DNA of 64,000 nucleotides from Clarkia xantiana subsp. parviflora (Eukaryota; Streptophyta; Magnoliopsida; Myrtales; Onagraceae). The stretch spans positions 42,300,756 to 42,364,755 of the forward strand of contig JAPTYO010000009.1 in assembly GCA_036873135.1 (NCBI GenBank). Direction: 5' to 3'. The notes under the pieces are model-generated. The model made no database searches. It had not been told where the DNA came from and was given only the letters and a program-made list of their open reading frames with translations. Below, in pieces: positions 45,167 through 54,910 of this stretch. The number at the start of each line of letters is the position of its first letter. Position 1 is the first letter of the stretch. The position numbers were made by a program, and so were the translations under genes.

Positions 45167-45868
45167 TGGTCTCCTTTCCCGCGGTAAGGATCTCCTCCAA
45201 TTTTGTACAGTGCGTCTGGGACGCGACTGTTCACAAGGTGGTCTGGGAACGGATGTGACGCCTTTTCTTCAAGTGCGTGCATACCCTTCTTCTTTGCTTC
45301 CTTCATCTTCTTTTCCACAGTTTCTTCTAACATCTCGGCGGTAGACCCTTTTACAGGTTCAGCGTAACCTGTTGAAGGATTTTCCCGACCATTGTTGTGG
45401 TAGATGTCAGATTGATCTCTGCTTGTGGCCTGGAAGGGATCATCCCTCGTTGACTGCTGTGGGTGGTAGGATGGTGGTTGCCTTTCATTCCTCCAGTGAC
45501 GGGCTCCTTTGGAAGGAGTGTATGACCGTTCGGCTTCATATCTTGCGCGTTGCGTTCTGCCTTGGAAAGGATTGCCGTAGCGAGTAGTGTTTTGCGACAC
45601 TTCTCTTGCTGGCGCGGCGCGCTCTTTGTGGGTGAGCGGCATATCCTTAGTTTTTTAGAGACTCGCGGAATGCGAGTAACTCTTCCAACGCAGCCATCAT
45701 CGCTGGAGTAACGGTGGGCATCGGGTTTGCCCCCGTTCTTTGTTCGCCTTGCGGCATTTCCGTCTGAGATTCCTCTTCATTCACCTCTGGCTCGAAACCA
45801 GGTGGAGGTGAGTGATACTCGTTCCTTGGCTCTCTGTGCTGTGCGTCGGGCACATTGTCAGTTGGCAA
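45130..45868 (-). pseudogene. gag: E: gag leader and N-terminal part, frameshifted
   Basis: Two frames, 45868-45647 and 45642-45130. The first holds a leader (DNVPDAQHREPRNEY) similar to D's leader, then acidic residues and a stop. The second is rich in R, Q, P, Y like the N-terminus of F's ORF and ends with [22 protein letters not shown], which aligns with F's KLNESKKPSLHCLSDKTNHPF. Frameshifts near 45645 and 45140 join these to the 753-codon frame. A short basic frame at 46213-45914 precedes them. Confidence 0.75.
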
Positions 45869-46073
45869 GGATGAAGCTACGGAAGTAGCTCTTTGAATGT
45901 GGGAGGGTCCCGACTAACTTCCGGCTGGCATTTGGCCACCTGTTCTTTTGTTTGCCGGGGACTTATTGGGGCGCCCAGGCCTTTTCCTTGTGTTTTTCGC
46001 GTTAACCTCTTCGGGAGGGTTGCGATCACTCGTCATGATTTTTGTGGTACGGTAGCTTCTTGTTCGAATCACG

Positions 46074-46086
46074 TAGACGGCGCCAA
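46074..46086 (-). other. E: primer binding site
   Basis: The minus strand after the LTR's CGCAACA reads TTGGCGCCGTCTACG. Confidence 0.78.
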
Positions 46087-46116
46087 TGTTGCGTCCAAGA
46101 TGAACTGGGTCGTGGG
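46087..46116 (-). repeat. E: 5' LTR, inner 30-bp fragment
   Basis: TGTTGCGTCCAAGATGAAC..., matching the first 30 bp of 37342-38114 (plus-strand sense). The rest of this LTR is at 56340-57109; F separates them. Confidence 0.92.
46112..46116. repeat. Target site duplication of F, left copy
   Basis: GTGGG, identical to 56335-56339. Confidence 0.93.
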
Positions 46117-46948
46117 TGATGGATATACGCCCAATTTGAACCCGTTGACTTCTAAACCGTTGTATTTTTATTGTCCCATTAACGTTTGTAAATAGAAACT
46201 TCAACCCGAACACTTCGCGAACACATCAACGGCTCGGACGAGGCCGGAGCGCTCGTCCGGCCGAGGCAAACTCACCTAGGTGAGGTTGGGTGGCCACACC
46301 CGACCTCCCCTAGTAGAGATCGGGTCAGCCAACCCGATCTCTCCTAGGGGAGATCGGGTGGACCAACCCGATCTCTCCTAGGAGGGATGGGGTTGGCCAA
46401 CCCCATCCTCCCTAGGAGGGGTTGGGTGCCCTCACCCAATCCCTACCCTTAGGGGTCGGATTTCTCCTCCTCCCAAGGGCCCCGGCACCATTTTCGGACT
46501 CCCACACTCGGTCCACTCCGCCTACCTTCTCCGAATCCTAAGGTCTTAATTATGCGCTTAAAGGTTAATTAATTGTGTTTAAAGGTTAACGATGTCATTA
46601 AGCCACCTTAATGACACCGTTGCCTATAAATACCCCACCTTCACAACTCATTTGATCATCTTGGCCATTTGGACAATTTAGCTCTGACATCTCTCTAGCT
46701 TTATCTCTCTAGAAGGATACTGACTTAGGCATCGGAGAGGGTTCACCAGGCACCACCCCCCCCCCCCCCTCCGTGTCTGGTACTGCCCCTTCTGCAGGGT
46801 AGAAGGAGAGAAGAAGCAAAGGGAAGAAGGAAGGAAGGAAAGACACGGGCTAAGGCAGGGCAACTCAGGAATACCGGATCACACACCTCCCCCGTAAGGA
46901 GCGAGATCAAAGCCGACCACCCGCTGACCTAGATCTCATAACCTAACA
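46117..46948 (+). repeat. F: 5' LTR
   Basis: 832 bp, TGATGGATATACGCCCAA...CTCATAACCTAACA. TATA box CCTATAAATACCCC near 46622. It contains five consecutive hairpin units (46273-46446), a run of 14 C (about 46757-46770) and a GAAGG repeat (46821-46840). Confidence 0.95.
46273..46446. repeat. F 5' LTR: array of five palindromes
   Basis: Consecutive inverted repeats such as GAGATCGGGT...ACCCGATCTC and GGGATGGGGTTGGCCAACCCC. The unit with GGGTGGACCAACCC (about 46347-46380) is missing from the 3' LTR (55699-55835). Confidence 0.9.
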
Positions 46949-46965
46949 CTTGGCGCCGTCTGTAG
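46949..46965 (+). other. F: primer binding site
   Basis: CTTGGCGCCGTCTGTAG directly after the LTR; TGGCGCCGTC start shared with A, D and E. Confidence 0.82.
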
Positions 46966-46999
46966 GCTTCGGACAGAAAGCCTGGCTATTACACGAGCT

Positions 47000-49900
47000 A
47001 TGACGAACAGTAGGGTGTCTAGGCACCAACGCCCACCCGGGGGCAATGGGCGGAGAAGAGAACCCATACCCCCAGGGAGGCAGCCTAACCCTGGGAAGCA
47101 GCCAATGCATCCAGAGCCCCGAGAAATACCACAGCCTCCTCAACAACAGAACAACCAGGAGGGAGGACCTTCACGCCCAGCTGGGGCTGAGTCCTCCACA
47201 GCCTCCACCCCCCGGGCAAGAAGGCCACAGAGAGAAAGAGAACAACAGGGAGTGCCTTCCCACAACACGGCACCCCCTGAGGGATACTATTATGAAGAGC
47301 AACCCCAAAGGTACCCATATGGGATGCCGGCACAGAGAGATGGCAACCGCGCCCACACAGCATATGCAAGGCCGGCATACACCCAAGGGACTTACACTGA
47401 AGCTCATGAAGAGGAGCAGATCCCAACAGAAGAGCACTACTCGCACCCTCGAGCAGGGCAGCGAGAGGAACAAAGAAGATATTATCAGGAGCCACCCCCA
47501 GAGGGAAGGCAACAATTCGTGCCTCCTAGGCAACAGCAGAGCAACAGGGCTTACACCCCGCTTGGGGAGGAAAGACAAGCAAGACCTCCAAGGAGGCAAG
47601 ACTCCTATGAAGCACCCCAGCAGGCGTACCAAGGATACACCTACAGTCCATACCAGCATGGACAAGGGAACCCAGTAAGCCCAGTCTACAACTACAGTGG
47701 GTATCAGAGGGATTATACTCCGGCGCAGGTGATGATCACCCCGGAGGAGATAGAAGCCATGATAACCCGGAAATTGAATGAGTCAAAGAAACCCAGCCTG
47801 CATTGTCTAAGTGACAAGACGAACCACCCTTTCACAAGGGAACTGGAGATGAATAGGGTGCCAGACTCCCTGCACACAGTGCAAATTGCAAAGTACAATG
47901 GGAAGGGAGACCCCCTAGAGCATATCCAACAGCATGAGGCCTCCCTATTTGGGAGGACAACTGATGACAGATACAAGGCACTCTTGTTTCCGAACACCCT
48001 AACAGGGGTGGCCTCACATTGGTTCTTCAGCCTGCCCTCTGAGAGCATCCACTCATGGGAGCAGCTAAAAGCTAAGTTTCTGCAGAGATACCTAGGGGAG
48101 AGGAAACTCCTCAAGGGAACAGGCTTCATTGATGACGTGAAACAAGAATACGATGAATCCCTGGCCAGCTACTATACTAGGTTCAACCAGAATATTGCAG
48201 ACATCCAGGGAGACATCACCGAAGGGGAGATAATACGAGCCTTCATCAGAAACTTAGGTCGCTTTGGGTCAACATTGGCTGAAAAGATGGCCAAAAAGCC
48301 AGCAAGCACCTTGGAGGAACTTGCAGGAAGAGTTAAAACGCATATTGACCTTGAGAGGCACAGGGCAAGCAAAAAGGCCAAAATCCAGGCAGCCAAGGAG
48401 GATAATCAAAAGCCAAACAAAGGCAAGCCACCCCAGGCACCGCAGCATGCAAGGCAGCAGGGATGGCGTCCGCCGCAGCAAAGAAACCAAATGGGTGAAC
48501 CCTTAAAGGCTAGAGAAATAAACGTCATTAAGTTCATCCCACTGAACGCCACTCCAGCCACCGTACTTAGAGAGATGCGGAACCAAAAGCTTTGGTCACC
48601 CCCTGCAAGGTGGAGAGCCCCAATGGTGGGAAATCACAAGGATAGATGGTGTGACAACCATGAGGCTTATGGTCACGACACAAATGAATGGTTTAGCCTA
48701 AAGCTAAGCATAAACAACATCGTCCAGAGGGGAGAACTGAAGCAATTCATAGACCATGGGGGCAACAGTATGCAACTAGGGCCATCACAGAAAGACAAGG
48801 GCAAGGGAAAGATAGACTACAACCCTCCACCCAACAAAAAAGGAGTCATAAATATGATACATGGAGGAGTAGCATCGGGTGGCCCAACTGCTAATGCAAG
48901 AGAGGTCTATGCATCCAAGCTAAGCTCAGTGCCAAGGTGGAGAAAAAGGCCAAGAGAAGGAGAAGAAGTGAAGATCGAGTTCTCGGAGAAGGACAAGAGC
49001 CACATCGTCTTTCCACATGACGATGCTCTAGTTATTACTTTAGATATTGACAATTTTGATGTAAAGAGAATTTTGGTGGATGGGGGCAGCTCAGCTGACC
49101 TCCTAAGCTTGAGAGTGTTAGAGGAGATAGGGAAAACCAAAGCAGACATCAAACCGGTCAACTTCCCTCTAGTTGGCTTCTCAGGGGCAACAAGTTACCC
49201 CCTGGGAATGATAACCCTACCAGTAACCATGGGCCAAGGATGGACCCAGCTGAAGTTAAATGTCAATTTCTTGGTGGTTGAAAGCCTGGGAGCCTACAAT
49301 GGGATCCTAGGAAGGACAACCATAAACCCATATGAAATAGTGCCATCCACTGTTCACCAGAAGCTGAAGTACATCACGGAGAACGGAGTTGGAGAGGTCC
49401 TGGGTGATCAACGCACTGCAAGGCAGTGCTACGTCAACTCAATGAGACGTGGATCACACGGGACAGACACAGTGGCTGTGGTCATGGTAGGAGCCAACCA
49501 GGACAGAAGAAGGAGGGGAGAGAGACAAAGGCTAGGAAGGAGGAGGAGTGGAGTGACACTCCGTCTGAGCAGGCAGTTTTTTCAAACAGTGCCTACAAGG
49601 AGACACAGGAGCAAGGCTGTGAAGGTGACATCCATACCTTGGCAGCCAGACACCATAATAGGGAACATAACAAGAAACTCCATCCTAAGAGGCTTCAGCT
49701 ACATAGATGATATCAAGCAAATGCCGCGGGAGTCTATATCAAGCTATTTCCAGAGATTCCTCAATTATGGTGCCAACATGGACATCACAAGGGGGGAAGC
49801 AGTAAGGGCATTCATTAGAAACATGCATCCAAACTCATTCGGCGCCTATGGAGGGCTCTATGAGATGGTCATGACGAGCACAATGAGAGAGCTCAAGACA

Positions 49901-50248
49901 AGGCTGGACAGGGCATTTGCACAGGAAGCGGAGCAGTTGGATGAAGTTCCAAAGAGAGGAAGAGAAATGGACACATTGGGAAGAAGTGTCAATTTCACAT
50001 TCACACCCCTCACACTCAGCATAGAAGAAATTTTCCACAAGCACCTCAAGCAAGAGCTACCAACATTCAGGGAGGAAGGCAAGGCCTTCCTAGGAAGAGA
50101 TGCACAGGGTTGGTGTGAGTACCATGGGACCTGGGGGTATCAAACCAACAACTGCATGGTGTTGAAGGTGGAAGTGGAAGAAATGATTTATAATGGAGGC
50201 TTCAAGGAGTACGTGGCAACAGACACAGTGACCACCCCATATCCTTAG
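47000..50248 (+). CDS. F: intact gag-protease-gag' polyprotein, 1082 residues
   Basis: Starts at the first ATG after the primer site. Residues 1-245 are Pro/Gln/Arg/Tyr-rich. Residues 265-460 form the gag capsid ([79 protein letters not shown]). A knuckle-like WCDNHEAYGHDTNEW follows (about 550, last Cys replaced by Trp), then MIHGGVASGG, the protease [12 protein letters not shown] (about 691) and [16 protein letters not shown]. After about 880 comes a second gag-like half, YIDDIKQMPRESISSYFQRF and TRGEAVRAFIRNM, and a knuckle-like WCEYHGTWGYQTNNC. It ends TAG at 50248. No RT. Expected to assemble particles. Confidence 0.93.
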   Translation: MTNSRVSRHQRPPGGNGRRREPIPPGRQPNPGKQPMHPEPREIPQPPQQQNNQEGGPSRPAGAESSTASTPRARRPQREREQQGVPSHNTAPPEGYYYEEQPQRYPYGMPAQRDGNRAHTAYARPAYTQGTYTEAHEEEQIPTEEHYSHPRAGQREEQRRYYQEPPPEGRQQFVPPRQQQSNRAYTPLGEERQARPPRRQDSYEAPQQAYQGYTYSPYQHGQGNPVSPVYNYSGYQRDYTPAQVMITPEEIEAMITRKLNESKKPSLHCLSDKTNHPFTRELEMNRVPDSLHTVQIAKYNGKGDPLEHIQQHEASLFGRTTDDRYKALLFPNTLTGVASHWFFSLPSESIHSWEQLKAKFLQRYLGERKLLKGTGFIDDVKQEYDESLASYYTRFNQNIADIQGDITEGEIIRAFIRNLGRFGSTLAEKMAKKPASTLEELAGRVKTHIDLERHRASKKAKIQAAKEDNQKPNKGKPPQAPQHARQQGWRPPQQRNQMGEPLKAREINVIKFIPLNATPATVLREMRNQKLWSPPARWRAPMVGNHKDRWCDNHEAYGHDTNEWFSLKLSINNIVQRGELKQFIDHGGNSMQLGPSQKDKGKGKIDYNPPPNKKGVINMIHGGVASGGPTANAREVYASKLSSVPRWRKRPREGEEVKIEFSEKDKSHIVFPHDDALVITLDIDNFDVKRILVDGGSSADLLSLRVLEEIGKTKADIKPVNFPLVGFSGATSYPLGMITLPVTMGQGWTQLKLNVNFLVVESLGAYNGILGRTTINPYEIVPSTVHQKLKYITENGVGEVLGDQRTARQCYVNSMRRGSHGTDTVAVVMVGANQDRRRRGERQRLGRRRSGVTLRLSRQFFQTVPTRRHRSKAVKVTSIPWQPDTIIGNITRNSILRGFSYIDDIKQMPRESISSYFQRFLNYGANMDITRGEAVRAFIRNMHPNSFGAYGGLYEMVMTSTMRELKTRLDRAFAQEAEQLDEVPKRGREMDTLGRSVNFTFTPLTLSIEEIFHKHLKQELPTFREEGKAFLGRDAQGWCEYHGTWGYQTNNCMVLKVEVEEMIYNGGFKEYVATDTVTTPYP

Positions 50249-50511
50249 TTTCATATTTAGCACTTTGCATGTTTCAGCTTTACAAGCTTTTCAAAAAACA
50301 ACTCTTGAGAAGGAGAACTCACGAAGTTACTCCAACTCTACAACTATCTTTGATTCCTACAAAGGATGTCTTGGTGCACCAAGGCATCCCAAGTGTACAA
50401 AAACATGAATGCTCTTAAGGGAGTAGTATTTACTCAAAAGTATTTTCCAGTGAATGTAGTGGTATAATCACGAAGTTATCCTTACACAGATATGACTTCA
50501 AGTCAATGACA

Positions 50512-51190
50512 GGTTCGACGCCCCCAAGAGCGTATCTTGAGAGTAGTTTTCATACTACGACATTCGACGCCCCCAAGAGCGTATCTTGAGAGTAGTTTCC
50601 AATACTACGACATTCGACGCCCCCAAGAGCGTATCTTGAGAGTAGTGTTCATACTACGACCTTCGACGCCCCCAAGAGCGTATCTTGAGAGTAGTTATTA
50701 CACTACGACCTTCGACGCACCAAGAGCGTATCTTGAGAGTGGTTTCCAAAAACTACGAACTTCGACGCCCCCAGGAGCGTATCTTGAGAGTAGTGTTCAT
50801 ACTACGACCTTCGACGCCCCCAAGAGCGTATCTTGAGAGTAGTTATTACACTACGAATTCGACGCACCAAGAGCGTATCTTGAGAGTGGTTTCCAAAAAC
50901 TACGAATTCGACGCCCCCAGGAGCGTATCTTGAGGTAGATTTGCAACCTACCAGATTCGACGCCCCCAAGAGCGTATCTTGAGGTAGAAAAAACACTACC
51001 AGTTCGACGCCCCCAAGAGCGTATCTTGAGGTAGATTTCAAACTACCAGTTCGACGCCCACCAGGAGCGTATCTTTGGTCTAACCTGAGCCCTCCGGGAG
51101 CCTATCCTGTGAAACGTTAAGTGCCGTCCGAGAGCCTGTCTCGTGAACAGATTTCGACGCCCACCAAGAGCGTATCTTTGGTCTAACAGT
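50512..51190. repeat. F: tandem repeat of about 49 bp, roughly twelve copies
   Basis: Core TTCGACGCCCCCAAGAGCG plus TATCTTGAGAGTAGT; TTCGACG starts at 50514, 50563, 50613, 50662, 50711, 50761 and 50810, so the period is 49-50 bp. Later units shorten and carry AGGTAGATTT instead of AGTAGT. It lies between the sense ORF end and the antisense gene end. The ORFs in it (50537-50933) are incidental. Confidence 0.92.
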
Positions 51191-51570
51191 ACAACGTATA
51201 CCGTGTAAGGGGTATCAGAAGAGATCATCACACCATGCTCAGGAGGATACCATGAGAAAGAAATTTCTAAGTAAAGTAATGTGAAGAACAAGTAATGTTT
51301 TTTCTTTATGAAATGGCAGGTATGACATGAAGGAAAGCACGAAAGAAAGACAAGTAAAGGAAACACATCAAGAGAAGAGCCCATAACCAAAGGGATATAT
51401 ACAAAAGCATGAGAAGCACTAAGGTCAAGGCAAGCGAACCACGTAGTCAAGAGCACAATACGGCAAAAGAAAGTAACAACAAACAACACCACAATCTCAA
51501 AAGACACTCAACCCATTAAAGGGGAGAAGGAGTGTAGTTATATATACAAGGATAGCATGAGATAAACACG
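51191..51570. other. F: spacer between tandem repeat and antisense gene
   Basis: A-rich on the plus strand, with AGAAAGAAAGACAAG-like words. It probably holds the antisense transcript's 3' UTR. No gene seen. Confidence 0.6.
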
Positions 51571-54017
51571 TCAGTCAGAACCTTCGGGGGAGTCACCCTC
51601 ACCCCCTGAAGCTGAACCGCCAGCGGAAATGGATGAAGAGGAGGAGTCTGAGGTACCAATCTCCACAGGTGTAGCATCCACCTGGGCAGGGGCAGGCTCG
51701 TCTGCAACAGCAGCCTGACCCATCAGAACAGCCATGTAGCCAGTGGCGTATGGCCCGAAGTCACCAAGGTCACCAACTGGGAACTGAGGATCAATGCGGA
51801 AAATGTGATCAACCAGATACTCACCGAACTGGTTCATCTCCTGAGTGAGACGCGCGCTATAATCGGCAGTGAAGGCAGAGGAGGCCTTGTACTCAGACAC
51901 CGCGACAGTCCTCTCCTCCGCCCGACACTTAGCCTCCAACTTCCGCAACTCCTCAGAATGGAGCGACGCTGCAACCTCAGCTTCCCGACGCAAACTGCCC
52001 ACAGTAGTCTCAAGCAAGGACACTTGGTCCTGGAGCTCCTGCATCCTCAAATCAGATAATCGCGCCTTCTCAGCAGCAGTGGCGACCTCCGCCTTGAGAG
52101 AGACCTGGCTGTCCTCAAGGGTCTTCCTCTCGTCAGATAACTCGAGCACGAGCGAGGACATGTTCACCATGTCAGACATACCCTAACAATTCAAACAAGG
52201 GATGAGTAACCGAAAGATAGCCATTATGAAAGTAATAAGAGGAAAGCAAAGAACAACTCACAGGTGCATAACGAGAAAGTACCCCCTGAACAAAGCGCCG
52301 AGTCTCCCCAGGAGACTTGGGCGGAGCAACACGATCGCCAGGGGGGATGGCGCTGCGGAGTACGCGGACGCCAACCTCAGGAGTCCGCAAAGAGGAGGTG
52401 CTATCGAGGTGGAACTCCTTCAGACCAGCGAAAGGAGTCCACTCAGACCCAATAACATCTTCATCAGTAAGACGTGCAAAATCCTTCCGACTTAAAGTCG
52501 GAGGCCCACCTACACAAGCAAAGCAAGTCAAAGGAGAATATAAACATAGAAGGATCAGCAACAAGGTAGAGATCATACCTGAGGACCGTGCCCTCGGCTG
52601 GGGGGCAGGGGAACCACCACCAGCAGGTCGCTTCCCTTTGTCAGCCAGGGAAGGCACCTCTTCGACCACCATCTCCTTATCACGAGATAGGGTCGGAGGA
52701 CGAGCAGTAGGCGAAGCAGGATCCACGGCCTTCTTTCTCTTAGCAGCCGAGGCCCCGGCCTCAGAATCAGATCTCCGCGGCTTGGACTTGGAAGGTCCAG
52801 AATCTCTGCCAACGGAGACGACCCTCTCAGTCACCAAGGGTGAGCGCCCTAGCAAGGTAAGAAAAACAAGATAAGGAAAACATAAGTTATACCATAAAGA
52901 AGCAAATAGGAGAAAGCATACCAGAGGCCCCAGCCTTCTTCCCAGACAGGGGGGATTTCTTCAGAGCGGAACTAGAAGGAGCCTTCCTCTTGCTCAGATC
53001 AACAGGGGCTCCCTGCACGTTATAGGTTTTTCCATGAAACCAACCTACAAAGGAAGAGCAGAAGGTAAATAAAGATGGAAAGACCAAGTGACATACCGAA
53101 CCCCCGGAGTCAAGAGTCAAACTGATCCCGGCCTCGTAAAGATCCGTCTCAGTCACTAAGGACACGGGGCAGTATGACCGAGTCCTGTTGCTCTTCATGG
53201 TCTCCAAATCAACTGAAGAGAACTCTCCGAAAGCAGGCCAACCATCGGACCGATCCTCATTCAAGACCAACCAAGTGACGTATCGATCCGTAATGAAGAA
53301 GTAATACTTAGCCCAGTGACTGGCCGAATTGTCACTCCGGGTCACGAAACGGAGGGAGGTATCCCACTCGATCCCACTCAACCCGAAATCAGCAAATCGG
53401 GGATCCTTGAAGGTCGGATGGCGAGTTACGAAACTCGCAAACCCCACCTTCGTCTGGTACTGGAACCGATAGAAGCATCGGAATAGAACGAGGGAGTACT
53501 TCCAGGAGTACCAATGGCACAATACCCGGAAGCCCACCCAGACACGGAGGGCATTGGGGGCAAGGTTCACAGGAGAAATCCTGAAAAACCTGCTCAACTC
53601 TATGAGGTCATCACAGTAAGGCAACCTCAACCCACATCGGATCTGGGAGGGGTACACGGCGACCTTCCCTATAGGAGGCTCTGTCACCGTCTCACGAGTA
53701 TTCCCCAAGGAGGGGAGAAAAGGATACAGAGGCTCATCTAGGGGACAGATATCTCCTAGGGTAACGTGTTCATTGTAATCGGACCTAGTGAGATGATTCT
53801 CTGACAGGATAGCGAGACCTAAGGCCAAGGTAGCAGGAAATCCCAAAGTTCGAATCAAATTTCGACTAACACCCCAATGAAGGTCACGGTACTAAACTAG
53901 CAATGGAAAAGGAAGTAATGCGACTGAAAAGGAAAAGGAAAGGAACTCACTCATCCTTCGGAGGATACGACGCCTCTGAAGAGTCTGTGTGCGCGGACAC
54001 CACCAGGAATACAGTAC
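51571..54017 (-). CDS. F: spliced antisense gene (aORF) with transposase-28-like and coiled-coil parts
   Basis: Minus strand, opposite to gag. Exons inferred from GT-AG sites: 54017-53951, 53896-53097, 53044-52922, 52848-52579, 52509-52262, 52182-51571. Exon 2 holds LPYCDDLIELSRFFRISPV, LAPNALRVWVGF and CFYRF, which resemble the plant 'putative gypsy type transposon' (Transposase_28) domain. Exon 4 is basic (SKPRRSDSEAG). Exon 5 has EVGVRVLRSAIPPGDR. Exon 6 is a coiled coil (NMSSLVLELSDERKTLEDS) with a Ser/Gly-rich acidic tail. Phases fit from exon 3 to 6; the exon 2/3 junction is off by one base with the site I chose. Function unknown. Confidence 0.7.
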
Positions 54018-54429
54018 CTGCCACGACACGACAAATATCAAGACAAGGAAAATTTCCAAGGAACCGGAAATACTCCGACACCCGACCAACGACAACAATC
54101 AAAGATCCAAAGACACCCAGCAAAGATAGTCAACATGAGCCAAGGACACCACGACAACCAAGTTGAATAATTTTATCCGAGCCTAAGGTCGGGTTTTGGG
54201 AAAAATTACCGTTATACCCTCCAAAAAAGATTAACACACCAACGGCGGTACGACATCAAATTCAAGACCGGGATAACCCAATCGGACAAGAAACCATATC
54301 CGGACGACCGGCAAACATTTTTCCCCAAATCCACATCTATCAACGGCTATCCGCGGCAATCCCACATTCAATCAAGCATCGGCAATCAAGCATCGGCAAT
54401 CAAATATCAACGATTCAAAAATCAATGTT
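54018..54429. other. F: upstream of the antisense gene, AT-rich part
   Basis: No ORF of interest. May contain a further 5' intron of the antisense gene. ATCAAGCATCGGCAATC is repeated at 54372-54400. Confidence 0.5.
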
Positions 54430-54910
54430 TTACGCGGTAACGAAAAGGAAAAGAGCGGACCTTCGGAAAACCCGACCCGATGTGATAAACGGGTCCGGAA
54501 TTCGAATTTCGAAGTCGGTCGGAATCAGCCCTTCGCCGGAGCTCCAATTTCGTCGTCGCCGGAGTCGTTTCCAGCCGTCTCTCCGTCGCCGGAATCCGTC
54601 CCAGACCACGCCGGAGCTGCCTGGTCTCGCTATCGACGATCCTGGCCGGACCTGACGCTGCCACCGCCGGAGACGAGCTCGCCGTCGAAAGCTCCGGACG
54701 CCGCTGCTCGTCTGGTCGCCGTTCCCCACCGGCCAAGAACCTGCCGCGTCGCCGTCCGTCAGCCGCCGGGAATCAAGCCGCCGTCTCGAGATGCTGGTCC
54801 ACCAGTTGCCTTCGTCCGCGCTGGTGACCACTTCCCGCCGGAGCTGCTGGCCGGATTTTTGCCCTTTGGTGAAAATTTCGGCCGGCCCTTACCTTGGGGG
54901 TGCTCTCCAA
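54430..54910 (-). promoter_or_regulatory. F: GC-rich block, possible 5' leader/promoter of the antisense gene
   Basis: GCCGGAG-rich and sharply different in composition from the flanks. Open frames on both strands (minus 54831-54430; plus 54425-54655) lack recognisable motifs and are typical of stop-poor GC-rich DNA. Position suits the 5' end of the antisense transcript. Confidence 0.4.

Noticed and set aside
47085..47665. Minus-strand ORFs opposite the start of F's gag
   Set aside because: Shadows of the Pro/Gln-rich N-terminus; no motif, unlike the genuine antisense gene at 51571-54017.
50537..50933. ORFs reading AYLESS...RPSTPP repeats
   Set aside because: They are the F tandem repeat translated; frames shift with unit length.
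54422..54831. Arg-rich minus ORFs of 104 and 133 residues
   Set aside because: GC-rich stop-poor DNA; overlapping open frames on both strands and no recognisable domain.
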